Positions 16,740 to 25,476 of a stretch of 64,000 bases of DNA are shown here, piece by piece; position 1 is the stretch's first letter; each line of letters opens with the position of its first letter. The stretch is from Holtiella tumoricola (GTDB lineage Bacteria; Bacillota; Clostridia; Lachnospirales; Cellulosilyticaceae), in assembly GCF_027857615.1 (NCBI RefSeq), contig NZ_JAQIFT010000007.1:11473-75472 (forward strand), given 5' to 3'. The notes under the pieces were generated by a model. The model was not told the DNA's origin. It saw nothing but the letters and a program-made list of their open reading frames with translations, and did not search any database. A program made the translations under genes and the position numbers.

Positions 16740-17382
16740 AATCTATTTAAGTTTCAATAATCAAGCAGAAGCCTTCGAGTTTCCGGTATTACCAGAAGAA
16801 GTTGAAATAAAAGAAAGCGGGAATAACAAGAGTCACATTCTGCAAAATATAGGTGAGGTAACAGTTATTAATACAGTTAAAGCACCTACTTTAAAGTTAG
16901 AAGGTTTTTTTTCTATGAATAGTGGCCCTTATGTTACAAGTAAGTATTTATTAAAACCTATAGAGTACATAGAAAAGATAAAAAGATGGAGAGATACTGG
17001 TAAACCTGTAAGACTTGTGATTACAGGTACCAGTGTCGATTTATCTTGGGCTTGTACCATTGAAGACTTTAGCTATAAAGAAAAAGCTGGTGCTGTCGGT
17101 GATATTGAATACACCATAAGTTTTAAGGAGTATAGATGGTTTAAGGTTAAAAAGGTTGAAATAGTTAATGAATCTAAAACCAATCAAGCGTCTGTTACAA
17201 AAACAGAACAAAGACCGGTAGAAAAAGAAATTCCTAAGACTTATACAGTACAAAAAGGAGATACTTTATGTAGCATAGCTAAAAAGTGCTTAGGGGATAG
17301 TGGCAAATATAAGGACATTGCGAAGAAGAACAATATATCAAATCCTAATGTAATTTATCCAGGTCAGGTGTTAACATTATGA
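16726..17382 (+). CDS. LysM-containing tail protein (XkdP-like)
   Basis: A 218-residue protein overlapping the tape measure gene by 14 bases. The first 140 residues begin MDLAKIYLSFNNQAEAFEFP and hold SHILQNIGEVTVINTVKAP, as in XkdP. Residues about 172-218 are a single LysM domain (TYTVQKGDTLCSIAKKCLGD...YPGQVLTL). The protein sits between the tail tube and the hub and helps join the tip to the tail. The LysM may bind host peptidoglycan. The next ATG overlaps its stop codon (ATGA). Confidence 0.88.
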   Translation: MDLAKIYLSFNNQAEAFEFPVLPEEVEIKESGNNKSHILQNIGEVTVINTVKAPTLKLEGFFSMNSGPYVTSKYLLKPIEYIEKIKRWRDTGKPVRLVITGTSVDLSWACTIEDFSYKEKAGAVGDIEYTISFKEYRWFKVKKVEIVNESKTNQASVTKTEQRPVEKEIPKTYTVQKGDTLCSIAKKCLGDSGKYKDIAKKNNISNPNVIYPGQVLTL

Positions 17383-18323
17383 CGACTCAATTACTTATTG
17401 ATAATAGACAAGGCAGTATTTTTGAAGTTCCACACGGGAAGGTTATTTATAAGACTTCAAGAAAAGGAAGGGCAGGAAGTTTAGAGTTTGATTATATAGG
17501 TGGTGATGTATTTACTCACAAAATAACTATTAATAATGGTGATGTTATATTATTTAAACTCAATGATGTGCCTATATTTTATGGGTATGTTTTCAAGGTA
17601 AGTGGTGAACACGAAAAGAAAATATTAGCTTATGATCAGCTTAGATATCTTAAAAATAAAGATAGCTTTGGTGTGGCTAATAAGACAGCAGATGAAATTT
17701 TAAAGCTTATTGCAAAGGTTAATCAGATAAAACTAGGTAAGGTTGTCTCTACAGGCTATGTCATTCCTAAGACAATAGTAGATAACAAAGAGTATTTTGA
17801 TGCGATTTATAGAGCATTAGAGAAGACACTCTTAGCAACGGGTAGAACTTATTTTCTTCAAGACAATGTAGGTGCTATGGAACTTCTTGATATAGCAGAT
17901 ACAAAGCTTGACCTTGTTATAGACGGCGATACACTTCTATTGGATTATGAGTCTACTAAAGATATTGATTCAGATACTTATAATCGGGTTAAGCTGATAC
18001 AAGACGGGGTAGAAGGCGAAGTTGTAGTAGAAGACAAAATAACTCAGGCGCGTTGGGGTAGATTGCAGTATCATGATGTATTGGATAAAGAGTTAAACAA
18101 GGCACAAGTCATGGAACAAGCTCAAGCATTGCTAAAGGTAAAGAACAGAGAAAAGAAATCACTTAAGCTAGAATGTTTAGGGGATATAAGATGTAAAGCA
18201 GGTTATAGTCCATATGTTTTTATTCCAGAAGAAAACATAGAGGGCTATTTTTTAATTAACTCAGCAGTACATACATTTACAGATCAAGAACACACAATGA
18301 GTTTAGAAATGGTGGTGATATAA
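17379..18323 (+). CDS. baseplate hub protein (XkdQ/gp27-like)
   Basis: A 314-residue protein, start overlapping the previous stop (ATGA). It resembles the XkdQ family: an N-terminal strand region with KVIYKTSRKGRAGSLEFDYI, a centre with DNKEYFDAIYRALEKTLLATG, and the C-terminal ARWGRLQYHDVLDKELNKAQ, then EENIEGYFLINSAVHTF. These proteins form the gp27-like ring through which the tail tube meets the baseplate. No lysozyme domain is attached; cell-wall cutting must come from elsewhere, perhaps from the separate endolysin. Confidence 0.85.
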   Translation: MTTQLLIDNRQGSIFEVPHGKVIYKTSRKGRAGSLEFDYIGGDVFTHKITINNGDVILFKLNDVPIFYGYVFKVSGEHEKKILAYDQLRYLKNKDSFGVANKTADEILKLIAKVNQIKLGKVVSTGYVIPKTIVDNKEYFDAIYRALEKTLLATGRTYFLQDNVGAMELLDIADTKLDLVIDGDTLLLDYESTKDIDSDTYNRVKLIQDGVEGEVVVEDKITQARWGRLQYHDVLDKELNKAQVMEQAQALLKVKNREKKSLKLECLGDIRCKAGYSPYVFIPEENIEGYFLINSAVHTFTDQEHTMSLEMVVI

Positions 18324-18704
18324 ATGAGTCTATTTGAAAAGATGCAAAGAACTGCAAAGTATCAATATGAAGGGATGGGGATTAGACTTTTTACATGTAA
18401 AGTAACAGGTATAAATCCTCTAAAGGTCAAAATCAATGAAAACCTAGAATTGACAGAGGAGTTACTTATATTTCCAGAAAGTCTTCAAGAAAGAATTCTT
18501 CAAGTAAAAGACTATAAAACGACAGCAAGTAGTGGTGGGGATATATGTAGTGGGAGCTCTTTAACGGAAGTTATCCGTACTTGTATTCTTCAACCTAAGA
18601 TAAAGGTAGGTGATAGGCTTATTGTAAGTGCGGCAGGTGAAGAATATGTTATTTTGGATAAGGTAGGTGATCCTAATGCCACAATCTCTTATACCGCAGA
18701 GTAA
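18324..18704 (+). CDS. XkdR-like baseplate protein (DUF2577)
   Basis: A 126-residue protein starting directly after the hub stop codon. It has the GINPLKVKINENLELTEELL strands and a C-terminal KVGDRLIVSAAGEEYVILDKV stretch, which form the OB-like fold of the XkdR/DUF2577 family. In PBSX-type phages it lies at the baseplate centre next to the hub. The region with TASSGGDICSGSS is unusually rich in Gly and Ser. It overlaps the next gene by 29 bases. Confidence 0.8.
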   Translation: MSLFEKMQRTAKYQYEGMGIRLFTCKVTGINPLKVKINENLELTEELLIFPESLQERILQVKDYKTTASSGGDICSGSSLTEVIRTCILQPKIKVGDRLIVSAAGEEYVILDKVGDPNATISYTAE

Positions 18705-19092
18705 TTTACTTGATCTTAGTACAGAGCAACCATTTGAACATATGCCTTCTAAAACTTTTTATATAGATTTTGAAAGTAAGAAAATATTAGGAATGATAGA
18801 TGATAAAAAGGCTATGGAACAAAGTATCTACCTTGCATTAAAAACAGGAAGATACAATCATCTTATTTTCAGTTGGAATTATGGTGAAGAAATGAATAAG
18901 TTGGTAGGTAAGCCTAAAGATTTAGCAAGAGTAGAGTTACCAAGATTACTAAATGAGTGCTTATTAGTAGATGACAGGATATCAACACTAGAGGATGTTG
19001 CCATAACTGATATTGAAGAGGGGCTTTACGTAAGCTTTACTGCAGTAACTGTACATGGAGATATCCGGATAGAAAGTGAGGTGAAAATATGA
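18676..19092 (+). CDS. XkdS-like baseplate wedge protein (DUF2634, gp25-like)
   Basis: A 138-residue protein. ATG 18676 lies six bases after AGGTAGGTG; the upstream GTG at 18667 sits within that site. It contains TKFYIDFESKKILGMIDD-like strands, KTGRYNHLIFSWNYGEEM and LNECLLVDDRISTLEDVAIT, the signature of XkdS proteins related to T4 gp25, which form the baseplate wedge and start sheath assembly. It overlaps the XkdR gene at its start and the baseplate J gene by four bases at its end. Confidence 0.86.
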   Translation: MPQSLIPQSNLLDLSTEQPFEHMPSKTFYIDFESKKILGMIDDKKAMEQSIYLALKTGRYNHLIFSWNYGEEMNKLVGKPKDLARVELPRLLNECLLVDDRISTLEDVAITDIEEGLYVSFTAVTVHGDIRIESEVKI

Positions 19093-20096
19093 CCTTTGAA
19101 GAATTGATTAAGAGTGCTTTAGAAAAAGTGCCTAATGATATGGACAAAAGAGAAGGAAGTCTCATGCATATGGCGTTAGCACCCGCTTGTTTCGAATTGG
19201 CTCAAGTCTACATGCAACTTGCGTATATGGCAGATAGAACCTATGTTGATACAAGTACAGGAGAAGATTTAGATAAATGCTGTGCAGATATGGGCATTTA
19301 TAGAAAACAAGCTACTCAAACAATCAGAAAAGGTGTTTTTAATGTAGAAGTACCAATAGGCAGTAGATTTGGTCTAGAAGATGCAACTTATTGTGTAGTA
19401 GAAAAGATAAAAGACTTTGAGTATAGGCTTGAATGTGAACAACTAGGAAGAATAGGCAACCTATACAGTGGTAATTTACTACCTATTTCTTATATAAAAG
19501 GTCTTACAACAGCAGAGTTAAAAGATATTCTGATAGCAGGTGAAGATTTAGAATCAGATGATCGTTTAAGAGAGCGATTTTACTTAAATGTTCGTATGCC
19601 TGCTACTTCTGGGAATGTTCATCATTATAAAATATGGGCAACAGAAGTTGAAGGTGTAGGCGATGCTAAAATATTTCCTTTATGGGATGGACCAGGTACG
19701 GTGAAGGTACTTATTACAGATACAGACAAACTTCCCGCTGACAGAGGTTTGATAGATAAAGTGGCTTTACATATAGAAGAGGTAAGACCTATAGGTGCAA
19801 GTGTATCAGTAGTCGCACCAACGCCTAAGAACATTGATATTAATGTAACCTTAGAGATAGGAACAGATGTATTGCTAGAGAGTGTTAAACAGAATGTAAA
19901 GGTAAAGATACAAGAGTATTTTAAAAGCATTACTTTTAAGAAAAACATTATCTCGTATGCTATTATAGGAAGTTTGATTTTAGACGTTGAGGGTGTAGTA
20001 GACTATACAGACTTAAAGCTGAATAATACAGCAGCTAACATAAAATTAACAGAAGAAGAAATACCTGCTATAGGAAATATAGTAGTGGAGGTGTAG
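19089..20096 (+). CDS. baseplate J-like protein (XkdT)
   Basis: A 335-residue protein with the usual family pattern: MTFEELIKSALEKVPNDMDK at the start, DKREGSLMHMALAPACFELA, DRTYVDTSTGEDLDKCCADM, and the central SDDRLRERFYLNVRMPATSG block with AEVEGVGDAKIFPLWDG-type text. These proteins (gp6/gpJ type) form the outer baseplate ring and link wedge to fibres. The start overlaps XkdS (ATGA). The fibre gene follows after one base. Confidence 0.94.
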   Translation: MTFEELIKSALEKVPNDMDKREGSLMHMALAPACFELAQVYMQLAYMADRTYVDTSTGEDLDKCCADMGIYRKQATQTIRKGVFNVEVPIGSRFGLEDATYCVVEKIKDFEYRLECEQLGRIGNLYSGNLLPISYIKGLTTAELKDILIAGEDLESDDRLRERFYLNVRMPATSGNVHHYKIWATEVEGVGDAKIFPLWDGPGTVKVLITDTDKLPADRGLIDKVALHIEEVRPIGASVSVVAPTPKNIDINVTLEIGTDVLLESVKQNVKVKIQEYFKSITFKKNIISYAIIGSLILDVEGVVDYTDLKLNNTAANIKLTEEEIPAIGNIVVEV

Positions 20097-20097
20097 T

Positions 20098-22308
20098 ATG
20101 AACCTAAAGCAAATTTACAATTTTGTTGCCAGGTTAAATAAACGAGATAAACCGTACATAATTGTAGATGAACAAATTACACTAGAGGCTGGCAAGTGGG
20201 AAGGCTTTTTAGAGCATGACCATGTTCTAGAGAAAACTATAGAAATTTATACGTTGCCTAATAAGGCAGGAGACCGTGTATTAGCTTATACCTTAGATAA
20301 AAAAGAAGAGGTTTGGAAGACTTATCTTAAAGTATTTAGCCAATATGAGGCCCTATACATTACCTATGAGACTTATGGAGATATGGTAGAAGCTGAAGAT
20401 ATTAATAAATTGCAAGGTGCAGCTTACTACTTAGAAAATCTTATAAATCATGTAAAGAATAAACTAGATTTTCATCATGAGGATAAGGTAAGTCATATTA
20501 CAGGTAATGAAAGAGAAAGTTGGAATAGTAGAGCCTTTCAAAGGGATTTAGATATAACAAATGAAAACTTAAGAACTACGAATGAAAATCTAGAAGCTAC
20601 TAATCAGAATCTAGGATTAGCACAGCAAGAAATACTAAATCATAAAAATACAAAGGATAACCCACATGCTGTAAATAAACATCAGATTGGACTTGGAAAT
20701 GTAGAAGATATCCAACAAGCTTCTAAAGCTGAGTTTATTTTACATAAAGAAGATTTGAGTAACCCACATCAAGTCACTAAAACGCAAGTAGGATTAGGAA
20801 ATGTAGACAATATTCAACAGGCCTCTAAGACGGAGTTCAATGCACATGATTCAGATACAATACGACACTTGACTTCTACAGAGAGAGCCAACTGGAATGA
20901 CAAGTATACACGCAATGAAATAGATAATAAATTGGCTGCTTTGGAGATGAACATAGATTGGAAAGAATCAGTTGACACCTTTGCAGATATTGCAACGACT
21001 TATCCAGAGCCTCAAGATGGTTGGACAGTTAATGTGAATGACACAGACTATACATATAGGTTTAATGGCACTAAGTGGATTGCTGTTAGTGCGAACGCTA
21101 TTCCTAAAGCTACAAGCCAGATAGATGGACTTATGGCTAAAGAGGATAAGAATACTCTGGATGATATGAATAGTAAAAAACATACCCATGGCAATAAGGG
21201 GATTATAGATGCACTAACACAAACAGTGATAAATAATTGGAATGCAGCTTATACACATCTATCAGATGCCATTAAACATATAACTGCAGCTGAAAGAAAT
21301 TTATGGAATACAGTATCCAATAAAGTAGATAAGGTAAGTGGAAAAGGATTAAGTACTGAAGATTATACAACAGCTGAAAAAAGTAAGTTATCTGGTATAG
21401 AGGCTAATGCTAATAGATATGTACATCCTAATGATGCTAACACGCGTCATGTTACAGATACGGAAAAAGCTACATGGAATGGAAAAGCCAATGCTTCCCA
21501 TGGTAATCATGTTCCTGCAACTCAAACAGTTAACAATAAGAAATTCCTAAGGTGTGATAATACCTGGCAAGATGTAACACCAGGTAATATAGGTGCAGCA
21601 GCACTAGAACATGATCATGATAGTAGATATTATACAGAAACGGAGGCTAATGCTAAGTTTGTCTCAAAAGAGGATTTAGGTGCTGCTGGTTATGGTGATA
21701 TGACTAAGGCCGTATATGACACTAATGGCAATGGAGTAGTAGATAGAGCTGAATCTGTAGCGTGGACAGGTGTTACTGGTAGGCCTTCTTCATTACCAGC
21801 AAATGGTGGAAATGCTGATACCGTAGATAATTTACACGCTTCTAGCTTTACAAGGGTACATTCAGGTTCAGTAAACTTTGGTGGGAATAATAATGAAATT
21901 ACAACGACACAGTTTATCAACTTACTCACTAACTTAGGAGCTTTTCAACAGCCACACTGGATTGCTAGAGGTAGTTGGAGTTATGCTTCGAATCAGATTA
22001 TAACTGATTCTGGATTTGGAAAGATTCATTTAGCAGGTTGCATAGTAGAAGTGCTTGGAACATCCACAGCCTATACAATTAGAATTCTTACGCCTACAAC
22101 ATCAAGTGCAGGGAGTGCACTTGCTCTTAATTCGGAATTTGTTTATATCAATAATGGAAGTAGTTATTCACCAGGATGGAGAAAAATTTGGACAAGTAAT
22201 AATGATGGGGTAGGTTCAGGGATGGACGCTGATTTGCTTGATGGTAAACACGCAAGTGATTTTTTGCCCAGAACAGGACTTACTTGGAATGATTTGAAGG
22301 GGGTGTAA
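20098..22308 (+). CDS. tail fibre protein with repeated modules
   Basis: A 736-residue protein. Residues 1-110 form the part that attaches to the baseplate. The middle holds a repeated motif of the form H-x-D...H-I/L/V-T...E...W-N, seen four times (for example HITGNERESWN, HLTSTERANWN, HITAAERNLWN, HVTDTEKATWN), and two NPH..(N/T)K.Q(I/V)GLGNV repeats, all common in trimeric fibre shafts. The end has LLDGKHASDFL, a typical fibre tip sequence. It would bind the host surface. It is encoded before the DUF2313 gene, whereas PBSX places its fibre after it. Confidence 0.88.
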   Translation: MNLKQIYNFVARLNKRDKPYIIVDEQITLEAGKWEGFLEHDHVLEKTIEIYTLPNKAGDRVLAYTLDKKEEVWKTYLKVFSQYEALYITYETYGDMVEAEDINKLQGAAYYLENLINHVKNKLDFHHEDKVSHITGNERESWNSRAFQRDLDITNENLRTTNENLEATNQNLGLAQQEILNHKNTKDNPHAVNKHQIGLGNVEDIQQASKAEFILHKEDLSNPHQVTKTQVGLGNVDNIQQASKTEFNAHDSDTIRHLTSTERANWNDKYTRNEIDNKLAALEMNIDWKESVDTFADIATTYPEPQDGWTVNVNDTDYTYRFNGTKWIAVSANAIPKATSQIDGLMAKEDKNTLDDMNSKKHTHGNKGIIDALTQTVINNWNAAYTHLSDAIKHITAAERNLWNTVSNKVDKVSGKGLSTEDYTTAEKSKLSGIEANANRYVHPNDANTRHVTDTEKATWNGKANASHGNHVPATQTVNNKKFLRCDNTWQDVTPGNIGAAALEHDHDSRYYTETEANAKFVSKEDLGAAGYGDMTKAVYDTNGNGVVDRAESVAWTGVTGRPSSLPANGGNADTVDNLHASSFTRVHSGSVNFGGNNNEITTTQFINLLTNLGAFQQPHWIARGSWSYASNQIITDSGFGKIHLAGCIVEVLGTSTAYTIRILTPTTSSAGSALALNSEFVYINNGSSYSPGWRKIWTSNNDGVGSGMDADLLDGKHASDFLPRTGLTWNDLKGV

Positions 22309-22311
22309 TGG

Positions 22312-22917
22312 ATGGGTTATGGCCAAAACTTATATGGAGAATCCTCCTATGGATCATCTCAAGAAAGTACACATGATGAAATCATAGAAGTTGACTTAAT
22401 GAAATATCTACCTACCTACTGGCATGAAATTGAGCAAATGAAAGTTCTTCAAGAAATTTTAGGAATGAACTTGGCTGAGGTGATAGCCTTTAAACAAGAT
22501 TTATTTAATCAGATGTTTATTGAAACAGCTACGTGGGGGCTATCAAGGTGGGAGAAAATATTAGGTTTACCCACTGAAATAGAAAAGAATTATGAATTCA
22601 GAAGAGAACGCATTAAGTCTAAGATTAGAGGTTCGGGAACAACAACTAAGCAAATGATTGTAAATCTAGCCAGTGCCTTTTCAAATGGAGAGGTAGAAGT
22701 GATAGAGTACCCTAACGAATATAGATTTGTGGTTAAATTTGTAGGTATAAAAGGTGTCCCTGCTAATATGAAGGATTTAACAAGTGCAATAGAAGAGGTG
22801 AAACCTGCACATCTAGCATTTACTTTTGAATACACCTATAACTACTGGAATAATCTAAAAGCCTACACTTGGTCAGCTTTATCAATACATACATGGGATA
22901 AAGTTAAGGTTATATAG
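22312..22917 (+). CDS. XkdU-like baseplate/tail protein (DUF2313)
   Basis: A 201-residue protein: MGYGQNLYGESSYGSSQ, a helical part with LMKYLPTYWHEIEQMKVLQE and TWGLSRWEKILGLP, then RERIKSKIRGSGTTTKQMI and a C-terminal segment with WSALSIHTWDKVKV. This matches the XkdU/YmfQ family, related to T4 gp53 and Mu gp48, located at the tail tip. Start ATG 22312 follows GAAGGGGGTG; an ATG at 22308 is in another frame. The fibre gene stops four bases earlier. Confidence 0.88.
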   Translation: MGYGQNLYGESSYGSSQESTHDEIIEVDLMKYLPTYWHEIEQMKVLQEILGMNLAEVIAFKQDLFNQMFIETATWGLSRWEKILGLPTEIEKNYEFRRERIKSKIRGSGTTTKQMIVNLASAFSNGEVEVIEYPNEYRFVVKFVGIKGVPANMKDLTSAIEEVKPAHLAFTFEYTYNYWNNLKAYTWSALSIHTWDKVKVI

Positions 22918-22931
22918 AAAGGAGCAATGTA

Positions 22932-23843
22932 ATGAAAAATACTACAAATTATGGGTTGAAGAAACCTGATGGTACAGATGCAGTGGATATTGCTATTATC
23001 AATGAAAATATGGATAACATAGATACAACAATGAAAAATAATGAAAAACAAATTAATGCTCTAGCTGGGCAGATTGAAAATATAGATGTTTCAAGTGACG
23101 TTAGACAGGTTATTAATGAGAAAGTTAATTCTGATCCATCTAAACCACTTAATACTTTAATTAATGAATGGCTTAATTCAGCTAAAACAGCTATTTTAGA
23201 GAAAATAAGTACTCTGACAACCCATGTTACAAGTCAGCATACAGCTACTAAACATCATGTGAGTACTGAGTTAAGTGGAACTAATAGACATATTACAGAT
23301 AGTTTAACTGGTACAAATAACCATGTAACAGCTTGTAAGGATAATATCAAGGATCATGTTACTGCATCCATAGCAAACGTTTCTGAGAAGAAATATACTA
23401 TTAGCAAACATTCGTTATTGCAGACTATCTATGACGGACCCATTAATAAAATATCGGGTAACTGGATTTATTTAGGTAAGTTTGTAGCTAAACGTTCAGG
23501 TACTGTTGTACTTTATTTTAATATTCGTCAAGGAGTGACAGGAACATCAAAGATAGCAGTACATTCACCGTTCTCGTTGTTACCTTTAGATGGGTCACAA
23601 TATCAGGGAGTAAGTACACCAACTTTAGATTCTACAATGATTGGATTTCCCGTCAATACCGCAAACCCCAACTTTGGCGAGGGTAGAAAATTAGTATATG
23701 AATATGGTGCATCACGTGATTCTAATTTAAATCAAGGTACGTTCTGTAGTGTTTATTTGTTTGCTGGACAAGAGTTACATTTCCACTCTTGGGTAATAGA
23801 TAATGCACAAATTTCAATTTTTGGTGTGGAGGAAATTCTATGA
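22932..23843 (+). CDS. second tail fibre or tip protein
   Basis: A 303-residue protein starting MKNTTNYGLKKPDGTDAVDI and NENMDNIDTTM, an opening common in clostridial phage fibres. Residues about 95-150 repeat H-x-T/V patterns (HVTSQHTATKHHVS, HITDSLTGTNNHVT), suggesting a coiled trimeric shaft. Residues about 160-303 are strand-rich with KRSGTVVLYFNIRQ and HFHSWVIDNAQISIFGVEE, likely a beta-sandwich binding head. It is a candidate second host-range determinant. Its stop overlaps the next start (ATGA). Confidence 0.75.
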   Translation: MKNTTNYGLKKPDGTDAVDIAIINENMDNIDTTMKNNEKQINALAGQIENIDVSSDVRQVINEKVNSDPSKPLNTLINEWLNSAKTAILEKISTLTTHVTSQHTATKHHVSTELSGTNRHITDSLTGTNNHVTACKDNIKDHVTASIANVSEKKYTISKHSLLQTIYDGPINKISGNWIYLGKFVAKRSGTVVLYFNIRQGVTGTSKIAVHSPFSLLPLDGSQYQGVSTPTLDSTMIGFPVNTANPNFGEGRKLVYEYGASRDSNLNQGTFCSVYLFAGQELHFHSWVIDNAQISIFGVEEIL

Positions 23844-24238
23844 CAATATATTTAAGTGGTGATGTTGTTGTTTGGGCACACCCTGATGACACATTCAAAG
23901 AACATGAAGAGTATAGGGATGATGAAAACTGTGTTACTACCAATGGTGTGACCTATGGTGAATCCCCCAATGATGGTTATGAGTACCAATTAACTTATAA
24001 TAGGGCACAAAATGAGTTTTCATGGTGTAAGTTAGGCAAAAGACCTGATGATTTAAAATTAATTATACCGATTATTCACTCAAACACTGAGGCTACTGCG
24101 AGTGATAACTTACTTAATATGGAATTGAGTACAGATACTAATACTAAAGTCGAGAGTGTCGAGAGTGATTCAATTCTTATTATGGAGTTGCTTATGGCGA
24201 TGGATGAAAAACTAGACCTGATATTAAATCCCAAATAG
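23840..24238 (+). CDS. hypothetical phage tail-associated protein
   Basis: A 132-residue protein translationally coupled (ATGA) to the second fibre gene. The N-terminal half is beta-rich and aromatic (MTIYLSGDVVVWAHPDD, then YGESPNDGYEYQLTY). The C-terminal half is acidic and probably helical, ending LLMAMDEKLDLILNPK, like the ends of small fibre-assembly proteins. Neither half matches a family I can name with confidence. Coupling to a fibre gene suggests a fibre chaperone or a small tip component. Confidence 0.55.
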   Translation: MTIYLSGDVVVWAHPDDTFKEHEEYRDDENCVTTNGVTYGESPNDGYEYQLTYNRAQNEFSWCKLGKRPDDLKLIIPIIHSNTEATASDNLLNMELSTDTNTKVESVESDSILIMELLMAMDEKLDLILNPK

Positions 24239-24276
24239 AATTTATATAAATAAAATAATTTAAAGGAGGTATCACA

Positions 24277-24495
24277 ATGATTGATACAGCACAATATCCA
24301 GTACAAGTAAGAGCAAATGCAAGATTAGTAGATGCAGGAAGAAAGAAAGTAGAAAAGTGTCCAGCTGCACAACAAACAGAGATTTGTGTAGTACTAGTTG
24401 CTGATTATGAATGGCAGTTAGAAGGAATAGGGGAAAAAGTTATTCCAGAAAAGTATCAAGAAGAAGTCAAAAAGGAACTTGGATTAGTAGGATAA
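24277..24495 (+). CDS. small hypothetical phage protein
   Basis: A 72-residue protein with AAAGGAGG before ATG 24277. It starts MIDTAQYPVQVRANARLVDA and ends with a charged helix (KYQEEVKKELGLV). The N-terminal QVRANARLVxAGRK pattern occurs in short proteins encoded between fibre and lysis genes in related phages, but no function is known to me. It contains two cysteines. There is no membrane segment. Confidence 0.6.
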   Translation: MIDTAQYPVQVRANARLVDAGRKKVEKCPAAQQTEICVVLVADYEWQLEGIGEKVIPEKYQEEVKKELGLVG

Positions 24496-24544
24496 AACAA
24501 TGATATGTTATATAATAAATATTATTGACTAAGGATGTGATTTG

Positions 24545-24937
24545 ATGAGAAATATTAAAAGTAAAATATTATTATTAGTACTAAATAGTATATTATTTAT
24601 GACGATCTTACTATCTGAATATGTATATACTTCATACTACCCACAAGTTTCTTGGCATGAAAATTCAGGAACTCAATTTTTGGTAATAGTAATGATTTCG
24701 GTCCCAATGCTTTTAGTGTTAAGCATTATATATTATTTTGTAGGGAAAAAAGGAGTAGTTAAAGGACTTAACAAGAACTTGCCCCTTTTAGCTCTGTTGG
24801 TATTTATGTTACCAATATTATTAGATGGTAGTTTGTCTTTTGTTTTAATAACAATAGGAACTATACTTGGTGCTATATTAACACTAATATCCATATGGAG
24901 TGTAGTGAAAAGTATAATAAGTAAAGAAAATAATTAG
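24545..24937 (+). CDS. four-pass membrane protein between tail and lysis genes
   Basis: A 130-residue protein (ATG 24545 preferred over TTG 24542, with AAGGATG upstream). It has four likely membrane helices: residues about 8-27, 40-62, 75-95 and 98-122. The N-terminus is basic (MRNIKSKILL). It has no holin signature, and a recognisable holin gene follows after a terminator, so an accessory role such as superinfection exclusion, or an unrelated moron, is possible. Position between structural and lysis modules is a common insertion point for such genes. Confidence 0.5.
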   Translation: MRNIKSKILLLVLNSILFMTILLSEYVYTSYYPQVSWHENSGTQFLVIVMISVPMLLVLSIIYYFVGKKGVVKGLNKNLPLLALLVFMLPILLDGSLSFVLITIGTILGAILTLISIWSVVKSIISKENN

Positions 24938-24974
24938 ATTAAAGATATAACGTATGAAAATAAACACAGAATTT

Positions 24975-25001
24975 AGAGCATCTCATTTGAGGTGCTCTTT
25001 T
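24975..25001 (+). terminator. intrinsic terminator before the lysis genes
   Basis: AGAGCATCTC (24975-24984) and GAGGTGCTCT (24989-24998) form a 10-base-pair stem (one G-T pair) with an ATTT loop and a following T-run. It separates the four-pass membrane protein from the holin gene. Confidence 0.75.
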
Positions 25002-25035
25002 TAGTGCCTAAACACATAAAATAAGGAGAGAAAAG

Positions 25036-25476
25036 ATGAATATTGAAAGAGTTTTTGAGATATTAATAGCTTTTATTGCAGCGGTATTTACATTTTTGTT
25101 TGGGGTAGCAGATAAGCTTATTTTATTTCTATTGCTGTTATCGGCAGTTGATTTTTATATGGGATTAAGAAAGGCCTATAGAGGTAAAAGTGATAAAACT
25201 AAAAATGGTAGATTGAGCTCCAGAGCAGCAGCTGAAGGATTAGAGAAAAAAGGAAATATGTTTATGGTTTTGATTGTGGCCAATGTATGTGACCAGATGT
25301 TTAATACGGGTGGAATGATTCGAACAGCAACACTTTGGTTTTATATTACAACAGAGGGGATTTCTATTATTGAAAATGCGGCGCTACTAGGTTTGAAAAT
25401 TCCTAAGGTTTTAGTAGATATTTTAGAAGTGAAAAATAGATTAGCAGATGAAGGAAAGGTAAATGAAAATGAGTGA
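25036..25476 (+). CDS. phage holin (toxin secretion/phage lysis holin family)
   Basis: A 146-residue protein with AAGGAG before ATG 25036. It has a short N-terminus, membrane helices at about 8-27 and 29-46, and the conserved DFYMGLRKAYRG-x-NGRLSSRAA stretch. Two more hydrophobic segments (about 82-96 and 100-125) include RTATLWFYITTEGISIIENA. This is the layout of the family that includes TcdE and phage lysis holins. It would make the membrane hole that lets the endolysin reach peptidoglycan. The endolysin gene overlaps its end by 14 bases. Confidence 0.88.
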   Translation: MNIERVFEILIAFIAAVFTFLFGVADKLILFLLLLSAVDFYMGLRKAYRGKSDKTKNGRLSSRAAAEGLEKKGNMFMVLIVANVCDQMFNTGGMIRTATLWFYITTEGISIIENAALLGLKIPKVLVDILEVKNRLADEGKVNENE

